From NCBI GenBank assembly GCA_002914805.1, contig JXTB01000090.1, forward strand, positions 22,449-86,448: a stretch of 64,000 bases of DNA, given 5' to 3'. Under the pieces are notes generated by a model, which ran no database searches, had not been told where the DNA came from, and was given only the letters and a program-made list of their open reading frames with translations. The number at the start of each line of letters is the position of its first letter. Within the stretch, counting starts at the first letter, position 1. Positions 35,532 to 48,345 of the stretch are shown one piece after another. Origin of the DNA: Parasponia andersonii. Lineage: Eukaryota > Streptophyta > Magnoliopsida > Rosales > Cannabaceae. A program made the translations under genes and the position numbers.

Positions 35532-38500
35532 AAAACTTTAGTTGCAATTTGTAAAGTGTAGAATCCAAAAATGTATGATGAATTGTTAAAATAGGAAATT
35601 ATAAGGGATATATCTGTAATTGACTAATAAACATGGGAGTTTATTTTTCCGCAAAAAATAAAAATCATGTCTCTTTTTTATTTTACTAAAGAGAAAATGG
35701 TCATTTCCCAAATACCTTCCAACCACAAACGTTGAGTAAAGATCGAAGAGTATTATTGCTTTTTAACCTTCATGATAAAAACAAAATAAAATAATAATAA
35801 TCAAGCAAGTTGATTATATACTCAGTAATTATTAACTATATTTCCAGATATATTCTTTGCAAATTGACTACCGAAAAAAGGTCAATTTGATTATTTCCCC
35901 GTTAACTTCAGATAGATCATGCATGTGAACCTACAATGATTTTCATGGATCATTGGCACTTGGCAGGGTGCTTTTTTTTCCCAAACTAATTACCAAACAA
36001 AATACTGTAACAATAAATAAAGGGAAATTATCGATACTATATATTTTAAAAAGTGTGAAAATAAATTTTCTATTTTGAAAAATTTAAAATAAATACTTTT
36101 TTATTTACATTATCATATTATTTGCGATCTTTAACTTCAAAAAAATTAGTAAAATTTTTATAAAATATAATAAAATTAAAATTTTACCTCTTTATTATAT
36201 AATTTTAAGGTAGATAGCAGATTTTGAAAATGAACGAAAAGAGAATACGTATGATTTAAAATTTCTTAAAAAATAAAATTAAAAAAATAAAAAAAAAAGT
36301 TATATTACAAATTTAGAAAAGAAAAAAAATATAAAATTTCATAAATTTGTCGCTTTTGTCATTTTCGAGAAATTATATTCCTCTATTTGTACTCAGAGAT
36401 TTCATTTCAGCTTGCAATGCTTAGAAAAAGGGGAAAAAATTCTCAAAAAATATACCTTCACAACCACAAATTACCTTTTTTTGTTCTTTCTGGGTTTGCA
36501 TTACGTAAGTATTAGGGATTTTAGACTTTTTTAAAATATAGTATATTTTAACGATAATTTTTCTAGATAAAAGATACTTATTTTGAATTTTTAAAAAATT
36601 TACTTTTTTTCACATTTTTTTTAAAACATAGAGTATTTTAGCAGTAACTCCCCTAAATAGAAAGTATTTATTCTGAATTTTTAAAAATATAAGGTTTTTT
36701 TTACACTTTTAAAAAGAGATAGTATCACTTTTATATTTTGTATTTTGACAATTTATTTAATTTATACCTTGTACTTTAATTATTATCAACACTGACTCTT
36801 AAAGTTAAAATTTATTATAAATTTATACCTTGACACCAATTTAGAGAAGTTAATTTACTAAAATGATTTAATAAACTTATTCTCAGATCAGTTTTATATA
36901 GTTTATTTTTAATTTTTTAAACGATGTCTTGGTAAATTAACTGCTCTAAATTAATGTCATGATAAATTTGTAAAAAATTTCAAATTTAAGAGTAAATATT
37001 GATAATAACTAAAACATAACGTATAATTTAAACAAAATATCAAAATACAAGATATAAAAATGATATTATCTCTTTTTTAAAAGTAAAGGATACTTTAGCA
37101 ATAATTTCCCTCTTTTTTTTTTCTAATATCAAGGATACATGGAAGCAAATAACTCCGTTATATTCTCTACGTAAGATGGTTCCAGATTTTCTTGGTAACT
37201 ATTTCTTTTTTTTTTTTTTAAAGAAATATTTTCTTTGTATTTCTTAGAAATACCAGAGAATTATATTTGGCATTACAATTTGCAACAATATTTTCATTAG
37301 TATAGGACTCACGAGAACGAATGACAGTGAATTTGTGATCAAAAGTTTGATCAAAATATATCTCAATATAATATTTTTTTAAAAATGGAATTAGAGCGAT
37401 TAGACATATTCATGTTAATTCTCACTAATTACTCACATGAAGTACGATTTTCACTTAATAAAATTGTTGTCTAGCCGCTAATTGGAATAATAAATGTTCT
37501 TACACATATCTCTTTTGAACCTGTGAATTACCTATATTGGTTTTGTGTATGTCACAATCATTGAAGGTCTTAATTATTACAAGATATCATTATAATAAGA
37601 AAATTACAAAAATAAGAAATTAAAAAAGCTAGTTTAATTAATTACGGAACCATGCTAGACCCCCTTTGTTTTTTTTAAAAAAAAGAAATGAATAAAAAAA
37701 TGCTAGATTGAGACCAAAGCATGACAGATTGTCCTCTTGCAATGTTTTGTACTTTCTGGAAATAAAATGTGACATTAAAGGACAAATAGGAAGGGTGATT
37801 GAAAATTGAACAAAAAGGAGAAATGAAATCATTGATTATGTGTTTTTTGTTTGTTCTCTTTATTTTTCTTTTTGAGGGGGTTTGTTCTCTTTATTTCAGA
37901 TATTGATAAGTGAAAAAGTAATTGGAATCTTAAGAAAATCACAGCCTCTAGTTTCTATACAAATAATAATCAAGTTGGGACTCATATGCCATATTCCCTT
38001 GGCTTATTATTATTATTATTATTATTATTATTTTACTCACAATATTCTCTTTGGCTTTTCCTTCATACAAAAAGTGCATATTGATTTTCTCAAAAAATTT
38101 GTTTAAAAAAAGTGCACATAATTCCTTTTTTTTTTTTCCAATTATGAAATTGTTAATGATGTCATCTTTTTTTAACAAAAAAAATCTTTTAATTTTTATT
38201 CCTTAGTCCTTACAACAGTTAAATCTTTTCCTCTCTTTCTGTTTTTTTTTTTCCTTATTTTTGGTGGATAAGTCTTGAAAAGTTTTAGTGGTGCACTTAG
38301 TTTTGAATGACATTATCTTCTTTGGATTAAGTTTCTCTTCTGTTTTCTACGATTTTTTATCAAAATCTTGCATATCTGATAATGAAGAAGAAAACAAAAG
38401 GCTATAAAAAAGAATTGAGTTAAATACATCTATATCATATATTCCAATAACCATCACCACGAATTCGACATAAAAAATCAAACAAAGCATAAAAATGTAT

Positions 38501-41500
38501 CTTTGGAAAGCACTTATATATATATATATATATGTGTGTTAAAAATTAAGAAATAAGAAATATTCTGTGAGATAATAATTTAAAAATGTGCGGTACCGTA
38601 AGTTTTTCTTTTTGCTTTTGGCTTTACACGACAGTTGAACTGTTGAAGAAAAGAATCAATTCATTATTCATAGCATTTGGGTTTTTATTTGGATTATATC
38701 TATTAATTATCTAGGCTTTTCTTATATATAAATATCTATAGAAATAGGATGGAATTACTTCTAAAATAATGGATAAACCTGAAAATAAATATTTACACAT
38801 TAAATCTTGAAAGTATTTAGTTTCTAGCGGATCTAGCTTCTCTAAGAAGAGGTTCATTTATCTTTTTCAAAATATTTTTTAAGGAGGAAAGAATTTTTTT
38901 TGAAGAAATTCTATTTTCTCTCGTTAGTGCGACAATGTTACTTTAGAGCATTTAGAATTTTCACAAAAATTATTTTCTTGAAAATTTAATGGAATTTTAT
39001 GAAAATATACTCCTACAAAATTTTAAGGATTAAATATCGCTCACGGCAAACTATCTTTTTTTTTTTTTTTTTCTTTCATACCTCACCACTTAAATTCTTG
39101 ACAGTGTTATACTTTGACAATGTTACGGGGCATTTATAATACTTTAGCACCATTGACCCATATTTATATTAGTGTTTGATGCCAAGCACCACTTTTAAAA
39201 TTCCTCTAATATTTTCCTTAAATTATATCAACTAGGTACAACACACGCTTAGAAAAGAAGTATGGCAGTTCAAAAATATTCACCACCAATCGAAGTTACA
39301 AGCACACGCTTAGGGTCTAATTATAATTAGATTTTGGTAATTGTGCATTAGATCTCGTGTAATTAAACATTACCACCATATTATAAGTTGATTCTGGTCT
39401 TCATGTGTTTTTATTTATTTTATTTTTTTGTAAGTACCCTGAAAGTACTGAAAACATTGTTCCCCACACATGGGGGCTTATTCCTCGAAAAAACACGAGC
39501 ACTTCCATTTCTCACTCCTCAGAAATCATGTGCTTTTCTTTTTTCCATTAGCTTTTCACCCACCCCACGACTTTTCTAACTTTAGCCATGATTTGCTCAC
39601 TTTTTGATTTATTTCTTACTTTAATTTTCACTCCTAGGGTAACTCATCCTTGTTCTTTTATTTTCTTACTTAAGTTTTTTGAGAACATTACATTAACAGC
39701 CCTTATTTTATCTCAAAATTACATTAACACTTTCTAAAACAAAACTAATTATAGTGACATCCTCAAAAGCATAAGAAATTTTCACCATTTAAATGTATTA
39801 TTCTCTTAATTTAAAAAATTAATTGTTAGTATAACATAACAGGTCATCATTTAAAAAAATGTAATGGTCAAAAGTAAAACTTTTAACCAATTTAATTAGT
39901 TAGGGTGTCTATATAATCTTTTTTGAATTCCATAGGTACCTTTATCACTGTAGTCATTTTTAGTTTACATGGTTGTATTCTAATTTTGACATATATCAGG
40001 GGTTCCAGTGCAATTATCACTATTTTTTTTTTACCCCTACAGAATCGGACTTTAAAATGGTGGTTCTGAATCTTCTGATCAGGTGTTCTTTACAAATATG
40101 AGGAATATTTTTTTAAAAAGGAAAGAGAGAGAGAAAGTCTATGATCTTCTTAGATCATAAACTAATTAACGTGATTTGGATTTTGGACTAGCTCGATTTT
40201 TCAAAGACATAATAATGTGTTCCTCATTTGAGCAGCTTTGACTCAAAACTCAAGAGTGTAATATTATGAGAAAAATAAGCTGTCAGCAAAAACTTCTTCA
40301 CTTCTTGAGTTGAGATAGTTGAGTCCTCCAATTAAATCTCATACCGATATTATTGTTGGAGATTCATGAAATGTCAATTTCAATTTGATCAGAATTATAG
40401 TTTAGTACAAATATGATTATAATATGATCAGACAAAAGTATAGATGGTCAGTGCATTTCAAATTTCAATATGAATTAATGAAATTCTTCCTTATGTGAAT
40501 AAACAAAAAAAAAAAAAAAAAAAAAAAGAAACAACTCCTACCGAATTTTCGGAGGAGAGGTTGTAACAAGAGATTAATGCTGTGGTCGCATATTAATCTA
40601 GATGATAATCACATTAGTGTCTAGTATTAATACACAATTCGGGGGGAAGAAAATACCAAAATTGAGATTTGTTGAACAATCCCTCAAAGGACCTACGTAA
40701 GAAAGAGATGAGAAGTCCAAAATGACTAATTACACAAAGTGCTTATCAATAATAAGATGGCATTTATTTATTGGCTAGACATAGATTAATTGACACCAGA
40801 TTTGGACAAATAATGCTATCGGCTATCTGCAACGTAACGTCAGCTAATTATAATTGATTGACTGAAACTCCCATAGATTCTGCTTAATGTATAATTATGC
40901 TTAATGTATAATTACAATAAGTTAATAATACACAGACACATACTCCATCACCAATCTCATTTAGTGGAAAATAGAGAACAACAAATCGAACCAACTTGTT
41001 GAAACTGCATAATTGCACATATTGTTGACAATAAAGAGTATATTATTGAAGTTGAAGGGAATCTAGTTTCTAGACTTTAATTTATCTAAGATTAAATGGT
41101 ATCAAAATCAAAGTTGCTTAAAACTCCTAACAAGACAAAACTGAAACGTTTAAGTCTAGGACTAGAGAGTACCCACTCCATTTTTTCAAACCTTTTTACC
41201 TTAAAGATAGTAAAAGCTTCATGCATCATTACAGTTGCTGCCAATAAATAATTTACATCTAGCTAGCTGTATGTAATTTGTCAATTAAATAAGTTTTTAT
41301 ATAGACACATACTATGTCTTACTTTAAGTACTAATATTAGTTCACTAAAAAAAAAAAAAGAGTTACATTTTGCACCTTTTTTTTTTTTGATAATAGAGTT
41401 ACGTTTTGGATATGCTTCAACTAACTAGACATTATGCAATAAATATATGAACTGCCATATTTTGACTTTTATCTTTTTCTTTTTTAATAATCAACATTTA

Positions 41501-42141
41501 TATTCACTTGTCATGTTATAGATTTATAATATGTACATGTATAAATTTATACACAAGGAAAATACGGTTGCTACTCATAGCAACACAACATGCATCACAC
41601 ACTAATAATATAGTATCGTCGTCGCAACGAATGCTCTTACCACATAGTAAGTATCGTCCACTAATAAATTTTATTACTACACCACACATCTTTATTAATT
41701 AGGACTATATTTTGCAGGAACTGAATCAAAGAGAAGAACTGGGGTGTCAATAACATTTACTAGCTCTTTTAACACAAGTTGAAACATAATACTAAGAAAC
41801 ATTATTAAGAAACTAGTCGGAGATTGGCTACAATAATTGCCATTAAAAACCCCCATATTCATAATAAAAACAGCGCCCTTTTACATAGCAGAAACCCACT
41901 AAAACAGGAGTACATGACTCATAAACATAATATTACAACACTCTTATTCCTTAAAACACCCCAATATCACTTTTAAAAGAAAAAAAAAAAAAAAAACCCA
42001 ATATCTACCCTTACGAAGTAGAAAAACACTTTTTTTCCCAAATTAATAAAAAAAAAAAGAAAAAAAAAAACCATTTTTATCTCTCTTAAAATTCTCAGTC
42101 TTGCACTTTTTCATAAAAATCCCAGAATTTACATTTGAAGA
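35532..42141. other. gene desert between the PPR and bZIP genes
   Basis: I see no gene. The region contains the foldback cluster at 36022-37111, TTA microsatellites (about 38006-38032), and many homopolymers, for example poly(A) near 40502-40526. Open frames such as 37882-38106 and 39388-39579 are low-complexity. The last few hundred bases, from about 41.8 kb, are probably the 3' UTR of the minus-strand bZIP gene. Confidence 0.5.
36022..37111. mobile_element. Mutator-like element cluster with long foldback
   Basis: The outer ends match as inverted repeats: GGGAAATTATCGATACTA at 36022, and the reverse complement of the right end, GGGAAATTATTGCTAAAGTA, at 37111. Inside are a duplicated unit of about 90 bp (near 36531-36618 and 36621-36708) and a large hairpin with arms 36706-36866 and 36925-37085. 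It has no ORF. GGGAAATTAT-type ends suit Mutator-like MITEs. No target duplication was found. Confidence 0.55.
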
Positions 42142-42636
42142 TTAGTACTGAAAAGCATGTGCTGAGGCCATGATTGGCTGATTCAATCGGTTGAAGAAGC
42201 TCTCAATAGGCTCGGCCGTAGTGAAACAATTACCACTCATTGAATCTGAACTACTATGATTATTATTAGTTCCCAAAACGACAGCATTGCTTGCGTTTAG
42301 AAAGCTAATAATCTCATCCAGAGACTGCAGCCTGTGACTAAGCTCACCCACTTGAGCTCTGAGTATGGAGTTCTCAGCTTCAATATTCAAGTAGTGCTGA
42401 GTGGTGATGTTGACACTTGTCACGATCTGGTGATTCTCCTTGGTCAGCTGAGCAACCTGGACCGTCAGATCATCCAGATGCTTCTGCTTCCTCATCCTTG
42501 ACCTCCTTGCTGACTCCCTATTCGATATCATTCGCTTCCTCTTCCTCTGATCCATCAAAGCTTGCAAATCCTCTTCAGACCCAGAATTTTGGATCAAGCT
42601 CGATGACCCTGAAGATGTACCACTAGAGGAAGCCAT
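42142..42636 (-). CDS. bZIP11/bZIP44-like: group S1 bZIP transcription factor (bZIP11/bZIP44/bZIP2 type)
   Basis: An intronless 164-residue protein, the usual size and structure for S1 bZIPs. A Ser-rich N terminus precedes the basic region at about 31-54, where N39 and R47 give the invariant N-x7-R spacing (SNRESARRSRMRKQKHLDDL). A long leucine zipper follows to about residue 115. The C terminus (IESFFNRLNQPIMAS) is also typical of the group. From family knowledge, these factors bind ACTCAT and G-box-like elements, dimerise with group C bZIPs, and reprogram amino-acid and sugar metabolism under energy stress downstream of SnRK1. The leader carries the sucrose-control uORF (42864-42989), so translation should fall when sucrose is high. 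The exact orthologue is not resolved, but the nearby CIF-like gene favours bZIP11. Confidence 0.95.
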   Translation of the reverse strand: MASSSGTSSGSSSLIQNSGSEEDLQALMDQRKRKRMISNRESARRSRMRKQKHLDDLTVQVAQLTKENHQIVTSVNITTQHYLNIEAENSILRAQVGELSHRLQSLDEIISFLNASNAVVLGTNNNHSSSDSMSGNCFTTAEPIESFFNRLNQPIMASAHAFQY

Positions 42637-42863
42637 AATAGAGATTAAGATCGAAAAAACCCAACAAAATTTTTCCTCTTAATTTCTGAGATTTCAAGTC
42701 AAAAAGTGGTGAAAATACAAGGGAAAAAAAAAAAGGGATTATAGGAGGACCCAGATGATTAAAAACACAGATAATAATAGTAATAATATCAATATAATTA
42801 GTAGTAATAATTCTATTATTATTATTGTTGTAATTATTGATTATAGAAAAGGGGGAACAATAA

Positions 42864-42989
42864 TCATGAAACGTAGTAGAGCCAGTAGAGGAAAACAACT
42901 GAGAAAGACTGAACCAACTGGGTCCTGCGCCTGAATGTGGAATTTATCATACACTCAAAAAGAAGGGTTTCACTGAGAATTGCAGACAT
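42864..42989 (-). CDS. sucrose-control conserved peptide uORF (SC-uORF) of the bZIP gene
   Basis: A 41-codon ORF begins MSAILSETLL and continues with MINSTFRRRTQLVQSFS, then VVFLYWLYYVS and TGA. It ends 227 nt upstream of the bZIP ATG. It matches the Arabidopsis bZIP11 uORF2 peptide across its conserved C-terminal part. In that system the nascent peptide stalls the ribosome near its stop codon at high sucrose and represses the main ORF. The essential C-terminal block (Ser-Phe-Ser-Val-Val-Phe-Leu-Tyr-Trp) is intact, so control is probably functional. It is too short for most gene finders. Confidence 0.95.
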   Translation of the reverse strand: MSAILSETLLFECMINSTFRRRTQLVQSFSVVFLYWLYYVS

Positions 42990-43257
42990 GAATCTCAAAC
43001 ATTAAGAAGACTATATTAAGCATTAAGTTTAGCTTTTTTTTGGTTCTTTTCTGGGAATTTAGAGATTTTTGAGTAGTGGGTATTTGAGAACAGGCCCAAA
43101 AACCCCAACCCAGATGAGAAAATGGTTTTCTCGGAAGCCAAACAGGGGGAGTTTGGAGAAATGGGTTTTCGAGATAATGACCAGAGTTTCTAGAAAAACC
43201 CAGATGGATCTGATTGGAAAGGTTGGGTTTGGAGTGAAGAAAATGAGAGAGGATCAA
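42970..43257 (-). other. long upstream ORF overlapping the SC-uORF start
   Basis: A 95-codon frame on the minus strand starts at 43257, inside the presumed leader, and stops at 42970. It overlaps the SC-uORF start by 20 nt in another frame. I see no conserved domain. It may act only by occupying scanning ribosomes. The Arabidopsis bZIP11 leader also has several uORFs. Whether this one is translated is unknown. Confidence 0.35.
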
Positions 43258-43398
43258 CTGGGGATGATGATGATGATGATCATAGAGATCTAAAAGAAAA
43301 CTTTAGAATAAAAATATCTAAGAGAGGAGTGTTTGCAAAAGAAGATGAGAAAAGAGAGGAAAAGAGAGAAGGGGCCTTAATGTGTTGAAGGACTGGGG

Positions 43399-43405
43399 AT
43401 TTATA
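43399..43405 (-). promoter_or_regulatory. TATA box of the bZIP gene
   Basis: TATAAAT on the minus strand, about 765 nt upstream of the main ATG. A start about 30 nt downstream (near 43370) would give a leader of about 730 nt, long enough to include the uORFs. Long leaders are usual for S1 bZIP genes. Confidence 0.6.
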
Positions 43406-43419
43406 GAAGGTAGGGTGTC

Positions 43420-45627
43420 AAAAAGAGACTTGACACGAGTTGATAAATATTTTTGTTGTTGGCATTATTATTATCATTATTTTAAAAAATACATCGTAAA
43501 TCAAAAATAAATAATTGAGGGAAATAGAATTGTTATGAGGGGAGCAAAAAAACGTAGGAATCTCTTGTAAGAAAAAAGTTGTTAGAAAAGCTGATGGGAC
43601 ATGTGAGTTTGGGGGGGAGAAGACTCCACAAACTGTCCAGATCCAGCTGGGAGCCAACAATCTCAGATTACATCAGGACAATTTTTTTTTTTTTTCTTTT
43701 TGTGTTTTGGGTCTGTAATGTTTTACCCATTTTTTTTTTTATATTGATCCTTAATTTTAAAAATAATTAAAATTTATAGTTAAAAGAACAAAGAGTGTGA
43801 AAACAATTTAAAGAAAGTAAATACCTATAAGTATTAAATATTATTTAAGAGAATTATTTGTAATAAATTTTTACTTTCTTTGGATAAACACCAATTTTGA
43901 CCATTATTTTACCAAAATATCTTTAAAATTTTGAATATATATATATTAAAAAAAGTCATATTTAAACTTATATAAAATTGACAAAGTTTTCTTTTAATAA
44001 AATTTAATTTTTGTAGGTGTTTGCATTTTTAAACTATTTTTTAAATATTTGTTATTTTAGTTATTAATTAGTTTAAAATTTAAAAATTAACGTTGATAAA
44101 ATGTAAGGCATAAAATGAACAAATAGTCAAAACTTAAGGAATTAAAATATAATTAACCCTATTATTTAGAACCATATTTATCAATTTTAAGTAAGTTTTA
44201 AATTTGAACTTCTTTTCCAATATGTATTTAAATCTTAAACGGTATTTTGATAAATATATTAGTCAAAATTAGTATTTGATCCAGAAAAAATATAAATTTC
44301 TTATGAGTTCTAGATTTGAAAATCAATATAATAACCAAAACATAATGTACAAACCGAATAAACTGTCAAAATATAAGGTATAGAATTAAAATTATCCTAA
44401 TATGAAAACAATATTATAAATATAGAGTATGAAGGAGAAAATACGAACAACTTAAATATAAGGTTAGAATAATCATCCAAGAAAAATTATTGACTAATTA
44501 TTTCAAACATAATTGTGTACATTTTTTCTCCTCTACTCTCTATAATCTCTTATGGCATGTAACGTCTAGACATTTATTTTCAACCAAGTTTTCTAGAAGA
44601 CTAGCCGATTCAAAATAGTATATTGGAGACTTAAATGCTACAAGAAGGAAATAAGACTTTGGGGACCAAAATGCCAAATACGTGACACATTAGGATTCAA
44701 TGGTGAAAATTCTCCCTATCATGTGACCTCTACTAAATTATTTCACATTTAAATACAGAGGAATTGTGCAAACTTGCACAATTTTCTTTTATTGCGTGAC
44801 TCAACTAAAATATTTTACATTTTAATATAAATTAATAGCGTAAATATTCTCTTTTATATAAATATACTAATATATATTATATTTTAATACTATAACAAAA
44901 TTATTGTAGAATTTACAAGTCAGAAAAAAAAATATAAAAAAGAATTTTGCTAGAACATACTCCTCAAAGATAAAAAGGACTAATAAAATTAAACAACAAA
45001 AAGTACCTTATTGCCGAAAAAAAGGAATTGGGGACCACATGCAAAAGTAAATCACAATGATTAAAATACCATCACGTAAAAATGCTACATATTTAATTGA
45101 ATTTATTTTCATATCATTTTTTTAAAAAAATATTAATATATTTATATCGTAATTGACTAAAATACTTTTTATATTAATTATTTTGAAGTAACCAAATTGA
45201 TTCTATATTGAAATTTTAAATTCAGATGAAAATAAATTAAAATAAAATAAAAGAAAATAAATTTAATTGAGTAACTAATTTAATTAAGTTTATTTTCATA
45301 TTAATTTTTTTTCTAAAAAAATATTAATATCTTTAGTATATACAAATATGCATAATTGTAAAAAAAATAATATTAAGCTCTTTATATAAATGTGTATAAT
45401 TGTATGATGATGTTTATTTTGGTCATTTTATATTTGTATAATAATTCAGTCATATAATTTACCAAACACTTTAATACAGTTTTTTCAAGTCATAGTACTT
45501 TAAAATTATAATTTATCAAACACTCTGCTGTTTTACGCTACAAGAGTTTTTTCCTTCAACATATCTACTAGTATTTTCTTTAAAATATACAACTCTACCA
45601 AACTAACCCTATAGGTCAAAATATTTA
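43420..45627. other. bZIP upstream region and intergenic repeats
   Basis: No gene is visible. The block 43890-44400 shares words with the 36.7-37.1 kb foldback (for example CAAAACATAA and AAATATAAGGTATA), suggesting remnants of the same family. The rest is AT-rich, and I see nothing further in it. Confidence 0.4.
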
Positions 45628-46879
45628 GGATAATATCACATGAGTCCTCAAACTTTCCCTAATGTATCAATTAGGTCTTTTTTTTTAGCACTTGGATCAC
45701 CACACTATCATTATTCATCACTTGTTTGTCCCTAGGTATCTTTCCGTCTAAAGTTAGCATTAAAAGACCACGTGCCATGCACATGACCTTGTTTCCAAGG
45801 GTACAACGTGAAAACCAAATGGCTAAATCACTTTTCTATCGTCTTTCTTCTTCAGTGTGGCCTTCTTTACCCTTCTTTTACACTTTTTATGGTGAAATTT
45901 TAGGGGAAACCTAGGGTTTTTATTTTCCCCTAAGTTCGAAGAATGAAGTAGATTTTTGTTCTTTTCGTCTTCATCAAGCAGGAAAAAAATTAGATTTTGT
46001 TTCTAATTTTGATCTAATAACTAATTTTAATATATTGGTCTTACCTTTCTCATAATTTGCTACATAGGTTTGGGATTTTAGATATTCTCTGGTCCTCCTT
46101 TTTTTAAGTAAAGGGTATTTTTTTTTTCCTCAGTTTAATGAACTAAGAAATGACTTCACTTTGCATTTTCTTTTTTGGGGGTTGCAGAGTATTTTAAAGC
46201 CTCAGAATGATATCTCCCACTTATGGTATGTTCTTGAGTATAATGTTTTCTTAAATAAAAAATTGGTAATAGGCAAAATAATATTTGTTTAACGGAGAAA
46301 AGTTCAATATTTTTAGAGTTTCAATATTATTTTCTATCATGTAGATTATTATAGTGTATTTAGCATAGTTTATGCATGTTAGTTTATTTTTAGAGTTTTA
46401 ATTAGTTTTATCGTGTGCAATAATCTCATAATTTGGATAAAAATGTGATTAAGTTGTAATTTTAATGTGTTATATTAAAAATTGGTATGCTTCATTTATC
46501 TCCCGTCCTATCTTTTTTTTCCTGACTTTTAAATTTGGTTGGACTTTTCTAAACTTGCTTTCTATTATATGGATTGCTTTCTATACTTTGTGCTACATAT
46601 AAAAGAAAAAAAATATCATACTAAAGATGGTAATATACTAAAAAATAAAATAATAAAGTATTTCAAGTTTATGCAATTTTTTTGTTTTGTTTTTTATTAT
46701 TTGTTGTTGGATGTACATAATGGATTGCTAAATCAAATACAATCCTAGGATCTATTATACCAAATTATTAGGAAAAGATTTATTGATAGAAAATTTATTA
46801 CTAACTTGAATCCATTGTATTTGATAGCAAAGTATGAGATCATATAAACAGAAGTAATTAATTAATTAAATTTAGAAAA

Positions 46880-47556
46880 AATTAGGAGATGTGGCTTGTG
46901 TAAATTGGGTTATTAATCAAAGCAAATAAAGAGGCAAAGGATTTTATAGTGGTTCAGCCCCGAAAAAGATGAGCTTACGTCCACTGTTTTTGACTTTTTT
47001 CTAGAGAATTACAAGAACTCAAAATTACAATGTGTTGTCCAGAAAGAAGAAGAAAATAGTCTTAAGAATTCTTTAGTTTCTCTAGATTCGAAAAAATCAT
47101 ATATCTATCTCTCAAGATTTGAAAAAGTCCCCCTTCACCGAAGTATTGAACTCCCTTTATATAGATAAGAGTAACTCAATGTTCCTAATTGTAAGAATGG
47201 ATAACTTAGAACTTGAGGATAGAAGGTCTTTCACAGCCAGAATATTCTATGCTCAATGGGAACTCTCTCTATTAATAGAGGTAGAGGAGAAGAGCATACA
47301 TTCTATTTGGCTTGGGAACCAAAACCCTAATAGTTATGTCTTTATATACTAGTAGCCAATAGAGAGCACATCAATCCTTATTTGACTAGAATTAAGTAAC
47401 CACACATTACAGAGTCTATACTAAATTAGTAATTTCCTGATCCCATAATTAGATCACTTAATGGCCCTGCTTGATTAAACAATCCTAATATTATATAAAT
47501 GTTACAAAATCCCATGACCCACATATTGGGTTACACGAGTAAACCAAATAATCTCC
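46880..47556 (-). mobile_element. copia-type LTR with preceding polypurine tract
   Basis: On the minus strand a purine-rich AAGTAGGAGA (near 47550) precedes sequence with a TATATAAAG box (about 47344-47352). This ends near 46880 in a TAGTGGTTC...ACGTCCA block often seen in plant LTRs. It follows, in the same orientation, a copia RNase H remnant (48183-48001). A related LTR-like end lies at 51480-51600. Borders are approximate. Confidence 0.45.
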
Positions 47557-48000
47557 TACTTGGACTACAAGGGTTTTTTATGAGACAATCATATAATGAA
47601 AAATTTGAATATGCACTTTATTGTATTCTGTTAAGAAATTATTTCTTAAGACAATCTGAAATATCTTTTATATCAACATGAAATCAAAGCGGCATTCATT
47701 GTACTTAGGTGGGTAACTAAACCCATCAATGATTACCAAATCAATACACACAATGACACAGATCAAGTATAGATATGTAGCATGAAAATTACACGAAAAG
47801 TGATCTTATATGCCTATTTCCATTTGGTCCTACTTTATGATTCCAACTAATCAACCTTAGTATTTCTCTTTATTTAAACTGCAACTTTATACAAAACAAC
47901 AAATAAAAAGAAAATAAAATATAAATTCAGAGTATAAAAGAAAACTATCACTAATAATAAATGTGTCTATCACAAGAGTACTTGTAAAATCTAACTCCCA

Positions 48001-48183
48001 CTAATTCTGAATATTTTTAAATGGTATAATACCCATATGAACAGTGTGTGCATGAAACACCTTAGGTGTTAGACTTTTGCTGAGCAGATCTATCAACATG
48101 GAGTTAGTTCCAATGTGTTCTTTAGTTTTTTTTTTTTTCTCTGTGACATTGTCATTTATGGCAATAAATATGATATTAACCAT
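48001..48183 (-). pseudogene. Ty1/copia polyprotein C-terminal (RNase H end) remnant
   Basis: The translation contains EHIGTNSMLIDLLSKSL and then TPKVFHAHTVHMGI. In intact copia polyproteins the equivalent end of RNase H reads like HIGTNSMLADPLTKGLPPKVFHEH. Only the last 30-40 residues are recognisable. Upstream homology is lost, so this is a dead fragment. Its orientation agrees with the LTR at 46880-47556. Confidence 0.8.
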
Positions 48184-48290
48184 ATAAGGCTAAATATTTT
48201 GTATGTAATAGAAGGTACATGATTCTTTTACCTTTATCTTACTATATAATAGGGAAAAAAAGTATTAGACCTTTATAGTTTAGACAATCT

Positions 48291-48345
48291 AAAAAAAATT
48301 AGAAATTTTTTACCTTTAAAAAAAATTAGAAATTTTTTACCTTTC
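48291..48345. repeat. 27-28-bp tandem duplication
   Basis: Two adjacent copies of an A-rich unit containing TTAGAAATTTTTTACCTTT, inside the Mutator-like element. Confidence 0.8.

Noticed and set aside
37882-38178. Open frames on both strands around 38.0 kb
   Set aside because: Both are driven by a TTA trinucleotide microsatellite giving Tyr or Ile runs.
42623-42898. 91-residue minus-strand frame upstream of the bZIP gene
   Set aside because: It overlaps the SC-uORF in another frame and contains a microsatellite-derived Asn run. The conserved uORF frame explains the region.
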